A DNA stretch of 63,653 nt from Acetothermia bacterium UBA3571 (GTDB lineage: Bacteria; Bipolaricaulota; Bipolaricaulia; Bipolaricaulales; Bipolaricaulaceae), in assembly GCA_002375995.1 (NCBI GenBank), contig DFNI01000020.1, positions 1-63,653 of the forward strand, in the 5' to 3' direction. Below are positions 1 through 7,671 of the stretch, in pieces (position 1 is the first letter of the stretch; each line of letters starts with the position of its first letter). The notes below the pieces were generated by a model. That model was given only the letters and a program-made list of their open reading frames with translations, had not been told where the DNA came from and did no database searches. The position numbers and the translations under genes were made by a program.

Positions 1-50
1 ATAGGTTTTTGAGGCATCACGGGGCCGAGGCCGAATTGCACCCAAGGAGC

Positions 51-79
51 CTTCACAAAAAACCCCGTTGGCGTACAAT
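51..79 (+). promoter_or_regulatory. possible promoter of the nitrilase-STAND gene
   Basis: A good -10 box (TACAAT, 74-79) lies 30 bases before the GTG start. A poor -35 match (CTTCAC, 51-56) sits at the ideal 17-base spacing. Only the -10 is convincing. Confidence 0.25.
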
Positions 80-108
80 CCCTTTTTGACCGAAACGAAG
101 ACGGGGAT

Positions 109-3100
109 GTGAGCAAGGTGGAGGGCATTGGATCCAGCGATAGTGCCGTTGGATTACAGGTAAGCGAGCACCGGATCGAGTTCCAAGATCCCCGGGAAAC
201 CTTGGAGATCCTCCTCGCCCAGATCAGCCCTGCCTTCGACCCCGAAATCCTCCGCAACGAAAGCTTGATCCGATGCCGAAGCCCCGAGAAACAATTCCAG
301 AAAATCCTCAAGATCATCACATATGCTGTCCAAAACAATATAAATTTGGTTGTCTTCCCGGAACTCTCTGTTCCCTTCAGCTACCTCCCCCTCTTGGAGG
401 ACACGGTGAGGGGGTTGGAAAAGGAACTGGTGATTAACTTCTGCTATGAACATGTTCCCCTAAAGGAGCTCGTCCCTCTTCTTTCCCCGCGAGAACGGAA
501 AGAACAAGGGCTGGCGGAAGGGGAGGACGATCCCCGGATGGCCAATTTTTGCCGGATCTTGATAAAAACGGCCCGCAATCTACACATCTTTACCCAACTC
601 AAGCTCACCCCGTTCTCGGGCGAGTTCTCCCTCTCGGCCCGGGAGACCCTCTTCTGCGGCCGCGTGCTCCACAAATTCATCACCAACTGGGGAAACTTCT
701 TGTTTCTTATCTGCAAAGACTACGTGGGCGAGATAAGGGGGGCGCGACAGATACCCATGTTCGATTTCCTCAAAACCCTTACCGAAGGTGGATTACATTA
801 CATCTTCGTTTCAGCCATGAACCCCGAACCCGAGGCCTTCGTGCACGCCGCCCGGGCCTTCTATTACCTGCAAGAAAAAAGCAGTGCCACCTTCACTGTG
901 CTTTTGAACACGGCGGAGTTGGGCCACACAGCCATCATCTTCCCCGTCCGCCCCCATCCGGGGGTCCGCCCCGCGGCCGGAATGCAACTGGCCCCTTTGT
1001 TCGAGGGCAAGCCGGGGTGGGGGACACAGCTCAGGTTCCCCGAGAAGGGAGAACGCCTCATCTCGGGAACGTTGGTGCGTCTCGACCGCTACAAGCCCAT
1101 GCCCACAAAGCAGATCTTCAGCCCCGTCTACGAGGTGACACAACTGGATATCTCCGCCTTGGGGATCGAGCCAGATACAGCGATTCAGGCTCCAGTGGAA
1201 AGGGCCCCTCCCGCGAAGCCCCGAAAACCCCTTTCCAACCTCCCGGTATCCGCTACCCCCTTCGTGGGCAGGGAAAGGGAGCTTGCGGAGATCGAGGAGC
1301 TCCTTTCCAACCCATCGTGCCGGCTCGTCACACTAGTGGGCCCAGGCGGCATGGGCAAGACCCGGCTCGCCGTGGAGGCTGCGTCCCGAAAAATGGGGGA
1401 CTTCGCCCACGGGACCTTCTTCGTGGCTTTAGAGCCCCTGCGTTCCACTGAAGATATCGTACCTGTGGTCGCCGAATCCATTGGTTTTTCCTTCTACCAA
1501 GGGGGGGATCCCAAGGGCCAACTCTTGGACTATTTGCGGGAAAAGGAGATGCTCCTTGTTCTGGATAACTTCGAACATCTTATGGAAGGAGCCGATCTCG
1601 TGGCCGAAATACTCCACACGGCCCCCACGGTGAAGCTAATCGTCACCTCGCGGGAGAGGTTGAACCTCCAAGGCGAGTGGTTGGTGGAGGTAGGTGGACT
1701 TTCCGAGGACAGCGCCCGAACGCTCTTCCTCCAAAGCGCTCGGCGGGTCTGTCCGGATTTCGTCCCTGCCGAGGATGAGGCCGAGGAGATTGAACATATC
1801 TGTGCCCTCGTGGAGTGGATGCCGCTGGCCATCGAGCTCGCGGCCTCTTGGCTTAGGGTCCTCACGTTAGCGGAAATCGCCGAAGAGATCCAAAACAGCA
1901 TCGATTTTCTCTCCACCTCCTTCCGAGACGTCCCCGGACGCCACCGGAGCCTCCGCGCCGTATTCGATCATTCCTGGGAACTCTTGTCTGAAGAGGAAAG
2001 AAGGGCATTTCGTCGGCTCTCCGTGTTCCGGGGAGGCTTCACCCGGAAGGCCGCTGCCGAGGTGGCCGGGGTCTCTCTCCCCGTCCTCTCCGCCCTGGTG
2101 GATAAGTCCCTCCTTTTCCGCGGGGAAGGGGGCAGGTACGACCTCCACGAGCTCCTGCGCGGATACGGGCGTGAGCGCCTCCGCGAGGATCCGGACGAAG
2201 AAACAGAAGTCCTAAAAAGGCACTGCGATTTCTTCGCCTCATTTGCGCGTCGCCAGGCCGAAAGGCTCGAAGGAAACGAACAGGAAATCGCGCTGCGGGA
2301 GTTACGAGGGGAGTTCCAAAACCTCAAGCTGGCGTGGGAAAACGCCCTCAAGACGCTTCAAGAAGAAGCAATCGGTGACTTAATGGAGGGCCTCTACCGT
2401 TTTTATGAAATCCAGGGCAGGTTCCAAGAAGGGGCGCAAGCCTTCGCGGATGCCGTCGCCCTCCTCAAGAAACGGGGAAAGAGGGGGTTGCTTCTGGCGA
2501 AGGCCTTGGCCAGACAAGGCCGATTTCGCCACGCCCTGGGAAGCTCCAAGGAGGCGGAGAAGTTGTTGGAAGAGGCTTTAGCCTTGGCCCGGGAAACGGG
2601 AGATGCTCGGGAAACGGCCTTGATCTCGAGGCTCCTGGGCGAGGTCAAGGCCTTTCTGGGTGATTACCGGACCGCCGTGGAGCTCGTCCGGGAATCTTTG
2701 GACCTGAGCCGAGGGATCGGTGACCGTCCCGACTCCGCCCGGGCATTGAACACCTTGGGCACGGTGGCGTGGAACATGGGCGAGTTCCACGAGGCCAAAA
2801 GGCTGTATCAGGAGAGCCTCTCGATCGAAAGGGAGCTCGGCGATGAGCGGGGTATGGCAATCACTTTGAACAACCTGGGCATCATCCATGGGATCCTTGG
2901 TGAACTTGAGGAGGCCCGAGCCCTTTTCACCGAAAGCCTCGCCATCAGTGAAAAGCTCGGTGACCTTCCCAGTATGGCCCGGTGCCTGAACAACCTGGGA
3001 GTGGTGGCGACGAAACTGGGAGAGCTGGAAAAAGCACGGGAATTCCACGAACGGGGCCTCGAGATCGAGCGGGAAACCGGCAATCGGGGCGGCGCCGCGG

Positions 3101-3579
3101 GTTCCCTCAGCAACCTCGGGAACCTCGCGTTCCAGATGGGTAATTACGGGGAAGCTAAGGGCTTATACTTGAGAAGCCTGATGGAGCGCCAAGCAATCGG
3201 CGATTCCATAGGAGAGATCATCTCGCTGATGAATCTATGCGAGGTCTGTTTTGCCGTAGGGGAGGACGAAGAGGGGGCCCGTTACCTACGGGAGGCCTTG
3301 GCCAAGGCTTTGGAAATCGATGCCCTGCGGTTGGTGGTGGGGTGCTTGGCCAAGATGGCCGGATACTTACTGCACCAGGGGGAAAAACTGCGTGCGGGAG
3401 AACTCTTGGGACTGGTGCTTGGCCACCCCGCGTTGGATATCGACGGCAAAGAGGATGCGGAGGACGTTCTCTCGCGGCTGCGGACCTCGCTCTCCCCGGA
3501 AGAACTGGAACGCGCCCTGAAGAGGGGGAGCGGGATGGATCCAAAGCAGGTGGCCAAGGAGCTTCTGGATGAGCCCTGA
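109..3579 (+). CDS. nitrilase-like / STAND ATPase / TPR fusion protein
   Basis: This is an 1156-residue three-part protein with a GTG start. Residues about 30-330 resemble the carbon-nitrogen hydrolase (nitrilase) fold, with a complete candidate triad: Glu85 in VVFPEL, Lys165 in TQLKLTP and Cys202 in LICKDY, at family-like spacing. Residues about 385-690 form an NB-ARC/AfsR-type STAND NTPase, with FVGRERELAE, Walker A GPGGMGKT (411-418), Walker B LLVLDNFEH (Asp486) and a winged-helix region near 608-690. Residues about 795-1100 carry some seven TPR repeats of the roughly 40-residue kinesin-light-chain type. STAND proteins sense a ligand through the repeats, oligomerise and switch on an effector; here the effector would be the nitrilase-like domain (inference). 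The gene is monocistronic, and its downstream neighbour is convergent. A transcriptional role is less likely because no DNA-binding domain is seen at either end. Confidence 0.85.
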   Translation: MSKVEGIGSSDSAVGLQVSEHRIEFQDPRETLEILLAQISPAFDPEILRNESLIRCRSPEKQFQKILKIITYAVQNNINLVVFPELSVPFSYLPLLEDTVRGLEKELVINFCYEHVPLKELVPLLSPRERKEQGLAEGEDDPRMANFCRILIKTARNLHIFTQLKLTPFSGEFSLSARETLFCGRVLHKFITNWGNFLFLICKDYVGEIRGARQIPMFDFLKTLTEGGLHYIFVSAMNPEPEAFVHAARAFYYLQEKSSATFTVLLNTAELGHTAIIFPVRPHPGVRPAAGMQLAPLFEGKPGWGTQLRFPEKGERLISGTLVRLDRYKPMPTKQIFSPVYEVTQLDISALGIEPDTAIQAPVERAPPAKPRKPLSNLPVSATPFVGRERELAEIEELLSNPSCRLVTLVGPGGMGKTRLAVEAASRKMGDFAHGTFFVALEPLRSTEDIVPVVAESIGFSFYQGGDPKGQLLDYLREKEMLLVLDNFEHLMEGADLVAEILHTAPTVKLIVTSRERLNLQGEWLVEVGGLSEDSARTLFLQSARRVCPDFVPAEDEAEEIEHICALVEWMPLAIELAASWLRVLTLAEIAEEIQNSIDFLSTSFRDVPGRHRSLRAVFDHSWELLSEEERRAFRRLSVFRGGFTRKAAAEVAGVSLPVLSALVDKSLLFRGEGGRYDLHELLRGYGRERLREDPDEETEVLKRHCDFFASFARRQAERLEGNEQEIALRELRGEFQNLKLAWENALKTLQEEAIGDLMEGLYRFYEIQGRFQEGAQAFADAVALLKKRGKRGLLLAKALARQGRFRHALGSSKEAEKLLEEALALARETGDARETALISRLLGEVKAFLGDYRTAVELVRESLDLSRGIGDRPDSARALNTLGTVAWNMGEFHEAKRLYQESLSIERELGDERGMAITLNNLGIIHGILGELEEARALFTESLAISEKLGDLPSMARCLNNLGVVATKLGELEKAREFHERGLEIERETGNRGGAAGSLSNLGNLAFQMGNYGEAKGLYLRSLMERQAIGDSIGEIISLMNLCEVCFAVGEDEEGARYLREALAKALEIDALRLVVGCLAKMAGYLLHQGEKLRAGELLGLVLGHPALDIDGKEDAEDVLSRLRTSLSPEELERALKRGSGMDPKQVAKELLDEP

Positions 3580-3642
3580 CTCGTGCGGAGTCCTCATCCC
3601 AAAGCTCTCCCCCCTCCACGGCGCTCGCTGAACACCGCCCCC

Positions 3643-4443
3643 TTATGGGCCGGGATCGTCCGGTGGGGGACCTTCATCGGGAGGCGGTTCATCGGGCGGA
3701 GGTCCGATGTCATCGGGCGGGGGCTCATCGGGAGGGGGTTCAATATCGTCGGGCGGGGGACCTTCATCGGGCGGCGGTTCTTCAGGAGGCGGTTCCATGT
3801 CATCGGGCGGGGATCCTTCGTCGGGCGGAGGGCCCTCATCGGGAGGCGGTCCTTCGTCCTCCGGTGGGGGACCTTCATCGGGCGGAGCCCCTTCTTCTGG
3901 CGGCTCGGTTTCATCAGGGGGTGGGGCCTCGTCCTGATCGGGGTTCTCCTCGGCGATGCGCTCCACCAAAGCGGCCACTTCCTCGGGGGGCAGTTCCTCT
4001 TCTTTTCGGAGGGCTTGGATCTCCTCGTCTTCGAGCCCGATCGTCTCCAGAAGTTCTTCCGGCACCCGCTGGACATCCCGTTTCATCGCTTCCTCCTCCA
4101 GCTTCCGGGCCAGCGAGGCCACCTGTTTTCCGAACTCAGCGAGATCGATCTTGTCTCCCCGGAGTTTAGCCTCTAGTTCCTCAAAGGCCTCCAAGATGGA
4201 TGCCAGGGCTTCCTGGGGAACCCCTTGGGCGCCCAGGAACGAAGCGAGCTCTCCCACAAAGGATGAGAGGGCCGCAGATACGGCCTCCTCGCTCGCCCCC
4301 TCAGCCGACGCCAGCGTTTCCATAAACGCCACCACCGAGCTCAGGGCTACCGTGTCCTCCTGCTTCCAAGTGGAGGTGGTCTTCCACGTGGATTGGGGAA
4401 CAAGGAGGAGGGCCATGAGTGCCACCGTCCAGACCTTCCGCAT
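3643..4443 (-). CDS. secreted acidic protein with Pro/Asp/Glu-rich C-terminal repeats
   Basis: This 266-residue protein of unknown function has an N-terminal hydrophobic signal sequence (RKVWTVALMALLLVP). A middle helical, Glu-rich segment covers about residues 30-170. The C-terminal third is built from short repeats of the PPPDEGPPPDD type. I start at the ATG at 4443 because it follows AAAGGAGGTGAGG and lies downstream of a good promoter; a longer frame to 4506 would begin inside that promoter. The repeat tail is low in complexity, acidic and probably disordered, as in surface or cell-wall spacer regions. No enzymatic motif was seen. The DNA repeats behind it (about 3660-3935) could expand or contract. 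Confidence 0.7.
   Translation of the reverse strand: MRKVWTVALMALLLVPQSTWKTTSTWKQEDTVALSSVVAFMETLASAEGASEEAVSAALSSFVGELASFLGAQGVPQEALASILEAFEELEAKLRGDKIDLAEFGKQVASLARKLEEEAMKRDVQRVPEELLETIGLEDEEIQALRKEEELPPEEVAALVERIAEENPDQDEAPPPDETEPPEEGAPPDEGPPPEDEGPPPDEGPPPDEGSPPDDMEPPPEEPPPDEGPPPDDIEPPPDEPPPDDIGPPPDEPPPDEGPPPDDPGP
3655..3935 (-). repeat. in-frame degenerate tandem repeat (PPPDE/PPPDD coding)
   Basis: Short units containing TCATCGGGCGG or TCATCGGGAGG recur throughout this stretch in multiples of three bases. They encode the proline/aspartate tail of the secreted protein. Units differ at third positions, so the array is old or selected at protein level rather than freshly duplicated. Confidence 0.7.
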
Positions 4444-4477
4444 CGCCTCACCTCCTTTCGTTTCGACGATCAAACAA

Positions 4478-4506
4478 ATATAAAACACCGCATGCGCCGT
4501 TGACAA
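4478..4506 (-). promoter_or_regulatory. promoter of the secreted acidic protein gene
   Basis: On the minus strand, -35 TTGTCA (4506-4501), a 17-base spacer and -10 TTATAT (4483-4478) precede the AAAGGAGGTGAGG ribosome binding site and the ATG at 4443. The fit is good and supports the short start. Confidence 0.6.
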
Positions 4507-4558
4507 GGGGTAGCCGGGGACAAGTTTCCCCGATCGTAACCCACCGTCGGGCCCGCCC

Positions 4559-4603
4559 TTGATTTCTCAAAAGATCTCTATATAGTTCCGTTTACTATAG
4601 AGA
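4559..4603 (+). promoter_or_regulatory. promoter with imperfect palindrome before the phosphate transporter
   Basis: TTGATT (4559-4564) and TATAGT (4581-4586) are spaced by 16 bases. The -10 lies in the left arm of an AT-rich imperfect inverted repeat: TCTCTATATAGT at 4575-4586 against ACTATAGAGA at 4594-4603. The right arm would cover the transcription start, which suggests an operator. Confidence 0.45.
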
Positions 4604-4622
4604 CTTGATAGAAAGGGGCGCC

Positions 4623-5573
4623 ATGACTCCTTTCCTTTTCTTAAGCGGCTTTTACGTGGGATGGAACATCGGGGCCAATGACACCGCCAACTGTGTGGGG
4701 ACCTCCGTGGGCTCTGGCCTCCTCTCTTACCGCGGCGCGATCCTGTTGGTCTCCCTCTTCGTGATCATCGGGGGCCTGCTTCAGGGAAGCGAAGTGGCCA
4801 CCACTGTGGGGAAAGGGGTCGTGGAAACCGAGCTGCCACAGCTGGCCGTATTGATCGGCCTGATCTCAGCCGGGGCCTTCGTCACGCTGGCCACCGCCCT
4901 TAAGCTCCCGGTCTCCACCACTCAGGCCATCGTGGGCGCGGTGGCGGGTATCGGCCTGGCCACCGGTTCCCCGGTGAACGGGAAGAAGCTCCTCGAAATT
5001 GGGCAGATCTGGGTCCTGAACCCTTTCCTCATGGCGCTTTTGTCCTACGTGATCTATCGGCTGGTGACCCTGGTTATGTGGCGGGTAAGGTACGTGGGGT
5101 TGTGGGATCGCTTGATGGGCATAATGGTCTTCGCCTCGGTGGCGTATATGGCCTTCTCGTTGGGGGCCAATCACGTGGGCACCACCATCGGGCCGTTGGT
5201 TAACTTGGGCTACAGTGGAAAATGGTTGATCGCGCTGGGGGGGATCGCCATCGCCACTGGGGTCCTCACCTACAGCCGGGGAGTGACGGAAACTCTAAGT
5301 AGTTCCATTACCATCCTCGACCCCCTGAGTGCCTTCTCGGCCCAGGTGGCGGCCGCCATGGGGGTGCACCTCTTCTCCATCCTGGGAATCCCCGTCTCCA
5401 CCTCCCAAGCAGTGGTAGGGGCCGTGGTTGGGGTGGGGATCGTTAAAGGGATCCGCGCCGTCAGCCGGCGGAGGGTACTGGAGATCGTGGTGGGTTGGGT
5501 GGCCACTCCCACCAGTGCGGGGTTATTCGCTTTCGGGCTTTACAAGCTCGCAACCCTTATCGCCGGCGGTTAG
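4623..5573 (+). CDS. inorganic phosphate transporter, PiT family
   Basis: This 316-residue integral membrane protein carries the two PiT signature repeats, GANDTANCVGTSVGSG near the N-terminus and GANHVGTTIGPLV in the second half. Each lies in a hydrophobic inverted repeat with further VSTTQAIVGA and VSTSQAVVGA motifs. PiT proteins import phosphate (or metal-phosphate) with a cation. The length is at the short end of the family, with no large central cytoplasmic loop. I chose the ATG at 4623 because AAAGGGG lies just upstream; a TTG at 4605 is in frame but lacks a site. No PhoU-like partner lies next to it. Substrate specificity within PiT/sulfate-permease-like members is inferred. Confidence 0.88.
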   Translation: MTPFLFLSGFYVGWNIGANDTANCVGTSVGSGLLSYRGAILLVSLFVIIGGLLQGSEVATTVGKGVVETELPQLAVLIGLISAGAFVTLATALKLPVSTTQAIVGAVAGIGLATGSPVNGKKLLEIGQIWVLNPFLMALLSYVIYRLVTLVMWRVRYVGLWDRLMGIMVFASVAYMAFSLGANHVGTTIGPLVNLGYSGKWLIALGGIAIATGVLTYSRGVTETLSSSITILDPLSAFSAQVAAAMGVHLFSILGIPVSTSQAVVGAVVGVGIVKGIRAVSRRRVLEIVVGWVATPTSAGLFAFGLYKLATLIAGG

Positions 5574-5788
5574 CCCTCTTTGCCCCGCACGAGGTTTTCC
5601 AGGTATTCCTTGATCTCTTCGAAGCCGTAGATGGTCCTCCCGGCCTCGTAGTCCTCAAGCCATGCCTCCGCGATGGTGTCGTCCCTCCGTATCTCGATAT
5701 CGTCTATTCCCAGGGCTTCCACCAGGTCCTTGGCCTCGAGCTCGATCTCGCGGTTCTTGACCCGGAAAAGAAAGCGCGGTATCCGCAT
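5570..5788 (-). CDS. small conserved-looking hypothetical protein
   Basis: This 72-residue acidic protein contains MRIPRFLFRVKNREIE at the start and a helical, Glu-rich C-terminus (GFEEIKEYLENLVRG). It starts at an ATG preceded by GGGGTGAT and ends four bases inside the convergent transporter stop. I do not recognise a family. The size and charge would fit a small regulator or antitoxin-like protein, but no toxin partner is adjacent. It may be transcribed after the MFS gene that lies upstream on the same strand. Confidence 0.6.
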   Translation of the reverse strand: MRIPRFLFRVKNREIELEAKDLVEALGIDDIEIRRDDTIAEAWLEDYEAGRTIYGFEEIKEYLENLVRGKEG

Positions 5789-5879
5789 CCCGTATCACCC
5801 CCTTTGCCTCTCAAGATCACAGCGAATCGACCCCCAACCTTTCGTTACGGTTTTCAATTACGCGGGAAATGCGGAGACT

Positions 5880-7055
5880 TCAAGAGCCAGCACAGTGGGC
5901 AGAAGCGGTCCTCTCGACAGGGACCCGCATGAACTGGACGAGGATCAAGGAAAGGACGGCAATCCCCACCCCCATGAGGAAGGGGGCCTGAGACCCAAAC
6001 AAGGTCCAAATGGTTCCCCCGATCACCGGGATTACCACCGCCGATATATGGTTCAACGTCTGCTGGAGGGAAAGGTTGCTGGTGAGCTCCTCCTCGGAGA
6101 GGGCGATCTTCTGGAGGTAGGTGGAGTTGGCAAGGCTTGTGCCGAAGATGATGTTGTCCAGGATGAACAGAGCGTAAAGCAAGGGAAGGTAGGGGACATA
6201 CGCGTATCCGAGGAACACCACGATCAACAACGCGAATCCCACGGAAAGCACAAGGCGTTCACCCAGTCGGGCCACCGTCTTACCGATCCACTGATAGGCG
6301 TAGGTGTTGACGAGGCTGTTGGCGAGGTAGAGGAGGGCAGTGGTCTGAACCGGTATCCCGAACTTCTTCACTAAGAGAAAGATGGCGAAGGTGGTGAAGA
6401 TGTGGCGCCGGCTTCCCAAGAGGAAAGCGAGGGTGTAGTAGAGCCAGTAGCGGCGCCGGAAGCGAACCCGCCGTCCCGGGGGAAGTCCCTCCTCACCGAA
6501 GCGGAAGGGAAGAAGGACCACCCCCACCAGCGCCGCCACGGCCCCCACCCCCCAGAAGAGCGGCCGATAGCCCACCCTGCTGGCGAGAAGGTACACCACC
6601 CCGGTAGCGATCAGGGCCGCCACCGCTCCGAGGGATTGGAGTTGCCCCAATACTCGAGGGGCAGCCCGTTTCTCCACCGCCATGAGCAGCACCGCGTTGT
6701 TCGCCGGGTTGAAGAAGTGAAACCCCACGCTCATGATCAAAGTCCCCAAAAGGAGGGTGGATACGGACGAAGCCCATCCCGTGAGGGCAATTCCCGCGCC
6801 CAAAATGGAGATGCTCAGGGCCATGAGCCTGGTCTCGGTCAGCGCCAAAACCAAGAACCCCACAACGAATCCCAAAAGTCCCGGGATCTCGCGGATCGCC
6901 TGGATTCCCCCGATCTCCGCGGGCCCCACCCCGATGGTTTCCACGGCGAAGTTGTTGAACAGGGCTTGCCAGACCCGGAAGCCAAAGTACATGGCGAAGT
7001 TGGCCAAAATGAGGTACACGGCGAGGGCCCGCTTCTTCCTGAAAAGCTCGAGCAT
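5880..7055 (-). CDS. MFS transporter
   Basis: This 391-residue protein has about 12 hydrophobic segments, a major-facilitator layout with a longer charged loop in the middle (GRRVRFRRRYW) and a basic N-terminus (LELFRKKRAL). I start at the ATG at 7055, preceded by GGAAG; the longer frame would need a TTG three codons earlier. A fair promoter (-10 TAGAAT at 7071-7076, minus strand) lies just upstream. The sequence gives no direct clue to the substrate. The first half resembles drug/sugar exporter-type MFS proteins in general character only. Confidence 0.8.
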   Translation of the reverse strand: MLELFRKKRALAVYLILANFAMYFGFRVWQALFNNFAVETIGVGPAEIGGIQAIREIPGLLGFVVGFLVLALTETRLMALSISILGAGIALTGWASSVSTLLLGTLIMSVGFHFFNPANNAVLLMAVEKRAAPRVLGQLQSLGAVAALIATGVVYLLASRVGYRPLFWGVGAVAALVGVVLLPFRFGEEGLPPGRRVRFRRRYWLYYTLAFLLGSRRHIFTTFAIFLLVKKFGIPVQTTALLYLANSLVNTYAYQWIGKTVARLGERLVLSVGFALLIVVFLGYAYVPYLPLLYALFILDNIIFGTSLANSTYLQKIALSEEELTSNLSLQQTLNHISAVVIPVIGGTIWTLFGSQAPFLMGVGIAVLSLILVQFMRVPVERTASAHCAGS

Positions 7056-7164
7056 AGCTTCCAAATTCGAATTCTAGTCGAAGGGTGTTCGCTTTTCACA
7101 TCGTTTTTCGCCGAAACTCCCATACAATGGTCTCTCCGGCGTTTCCAAGGACCGGGGTTGTGGC

Positions 7165-7180
7165 GCGGAAAATTTTCCGC
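7165..7180. repeat. perfect 16-base palindrome upstream of rplI
   Basis: GCGGAAAATTTTCCGC is fully self-complementary. It sits immediately before a weak promoter (-10 TATAGA at 7195-7200), overlapping where the -35 would be, so it is a plausible operator for the rplI-murJ transcript. Confidence 0.45.
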
Positions 7181-7218
7181 TAATAAGTGCGGGCTATAGA
7201 GCGCGAAAAAGGGGTGAT

Positions 7219-7671
7219 GTGAACGTGAAGGTACTGCTCATAAAAGAAGTGCCCAACCTGGGCGTTCCCGGAGATGTGGTGGAAGTAAAGGACGGCTACG
7301 CCCGCAACTACCTCCTCCCCAAAAAGCTTGCCGTCCTCCCCACGCCCCACAACGTGGAGCGCTTTCGCAAGCTCCGAGAACAGTACGAGCTGGAGCTCGC
7401 GGATCGCCGCACCCGGGCCCAGGCCCTGGCGGAGAAGCTCCAGGGGGCGGAGCTCGTCTTCGGGCGCAAGGTCCACGACGTGGACAAGCTTTACGCCGCG
7501 GTCCGTCCCCACGATGTGGCCAAGGCGATCCAGGAGAAATTCGGGGTTGAGATCGAGCCGGCAAAGGTGGTAATGGAGCCCATCGAGCTTTTGGGCGAGT
7601 ATGAGGTGCAGGTGAAGCTCTACGAGGACATCGCCGCCACCCTGAAGGTGAAGGTAGAGCCCATCGACTGA
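7219..7671 (+). CDS. rplI: 50S ribosomal protein L9
   Basis: This 150-residue L9 binds 23S rRNA with its N-domain and reaches out from the L1 side of the large subunit through a long helix. The N-domain signature GDVVEVKDGYARNYLLPKKLA is present, followed by the connecting helix and the C-terminal domain. The frame opens with GTG-AAC-GTG-AAG. The second GTG (7225) aligns exactly with the usual L9 start (MKVxLL) and may be the true start; AAGGGGTGAT precedes both. The downstream murJ begins directly after the stop codon, so the two are co-transcribed. Confidence 0.95.
   Translation: MNVKVLLIKEVPNLGVPGDVVEVKDGYARNYLLPKKLAVLPTPHNVERFRKLREQYELELADRRTRAQALAEKLQGAELVFGRKVHDVDKLYAAVRPHDVAKAIQEKFGVEIEPAKVVMEPIELLGEYEVQVKLYEDIAATLKVKVEPID

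Noticed and set aside
3655..3935. CRISPR-like short repeats
   Set aside because: Units are directly adjacent, degenerate, in multiples of three and coding for a Pro/Asp-rich tail; no spacers are present.
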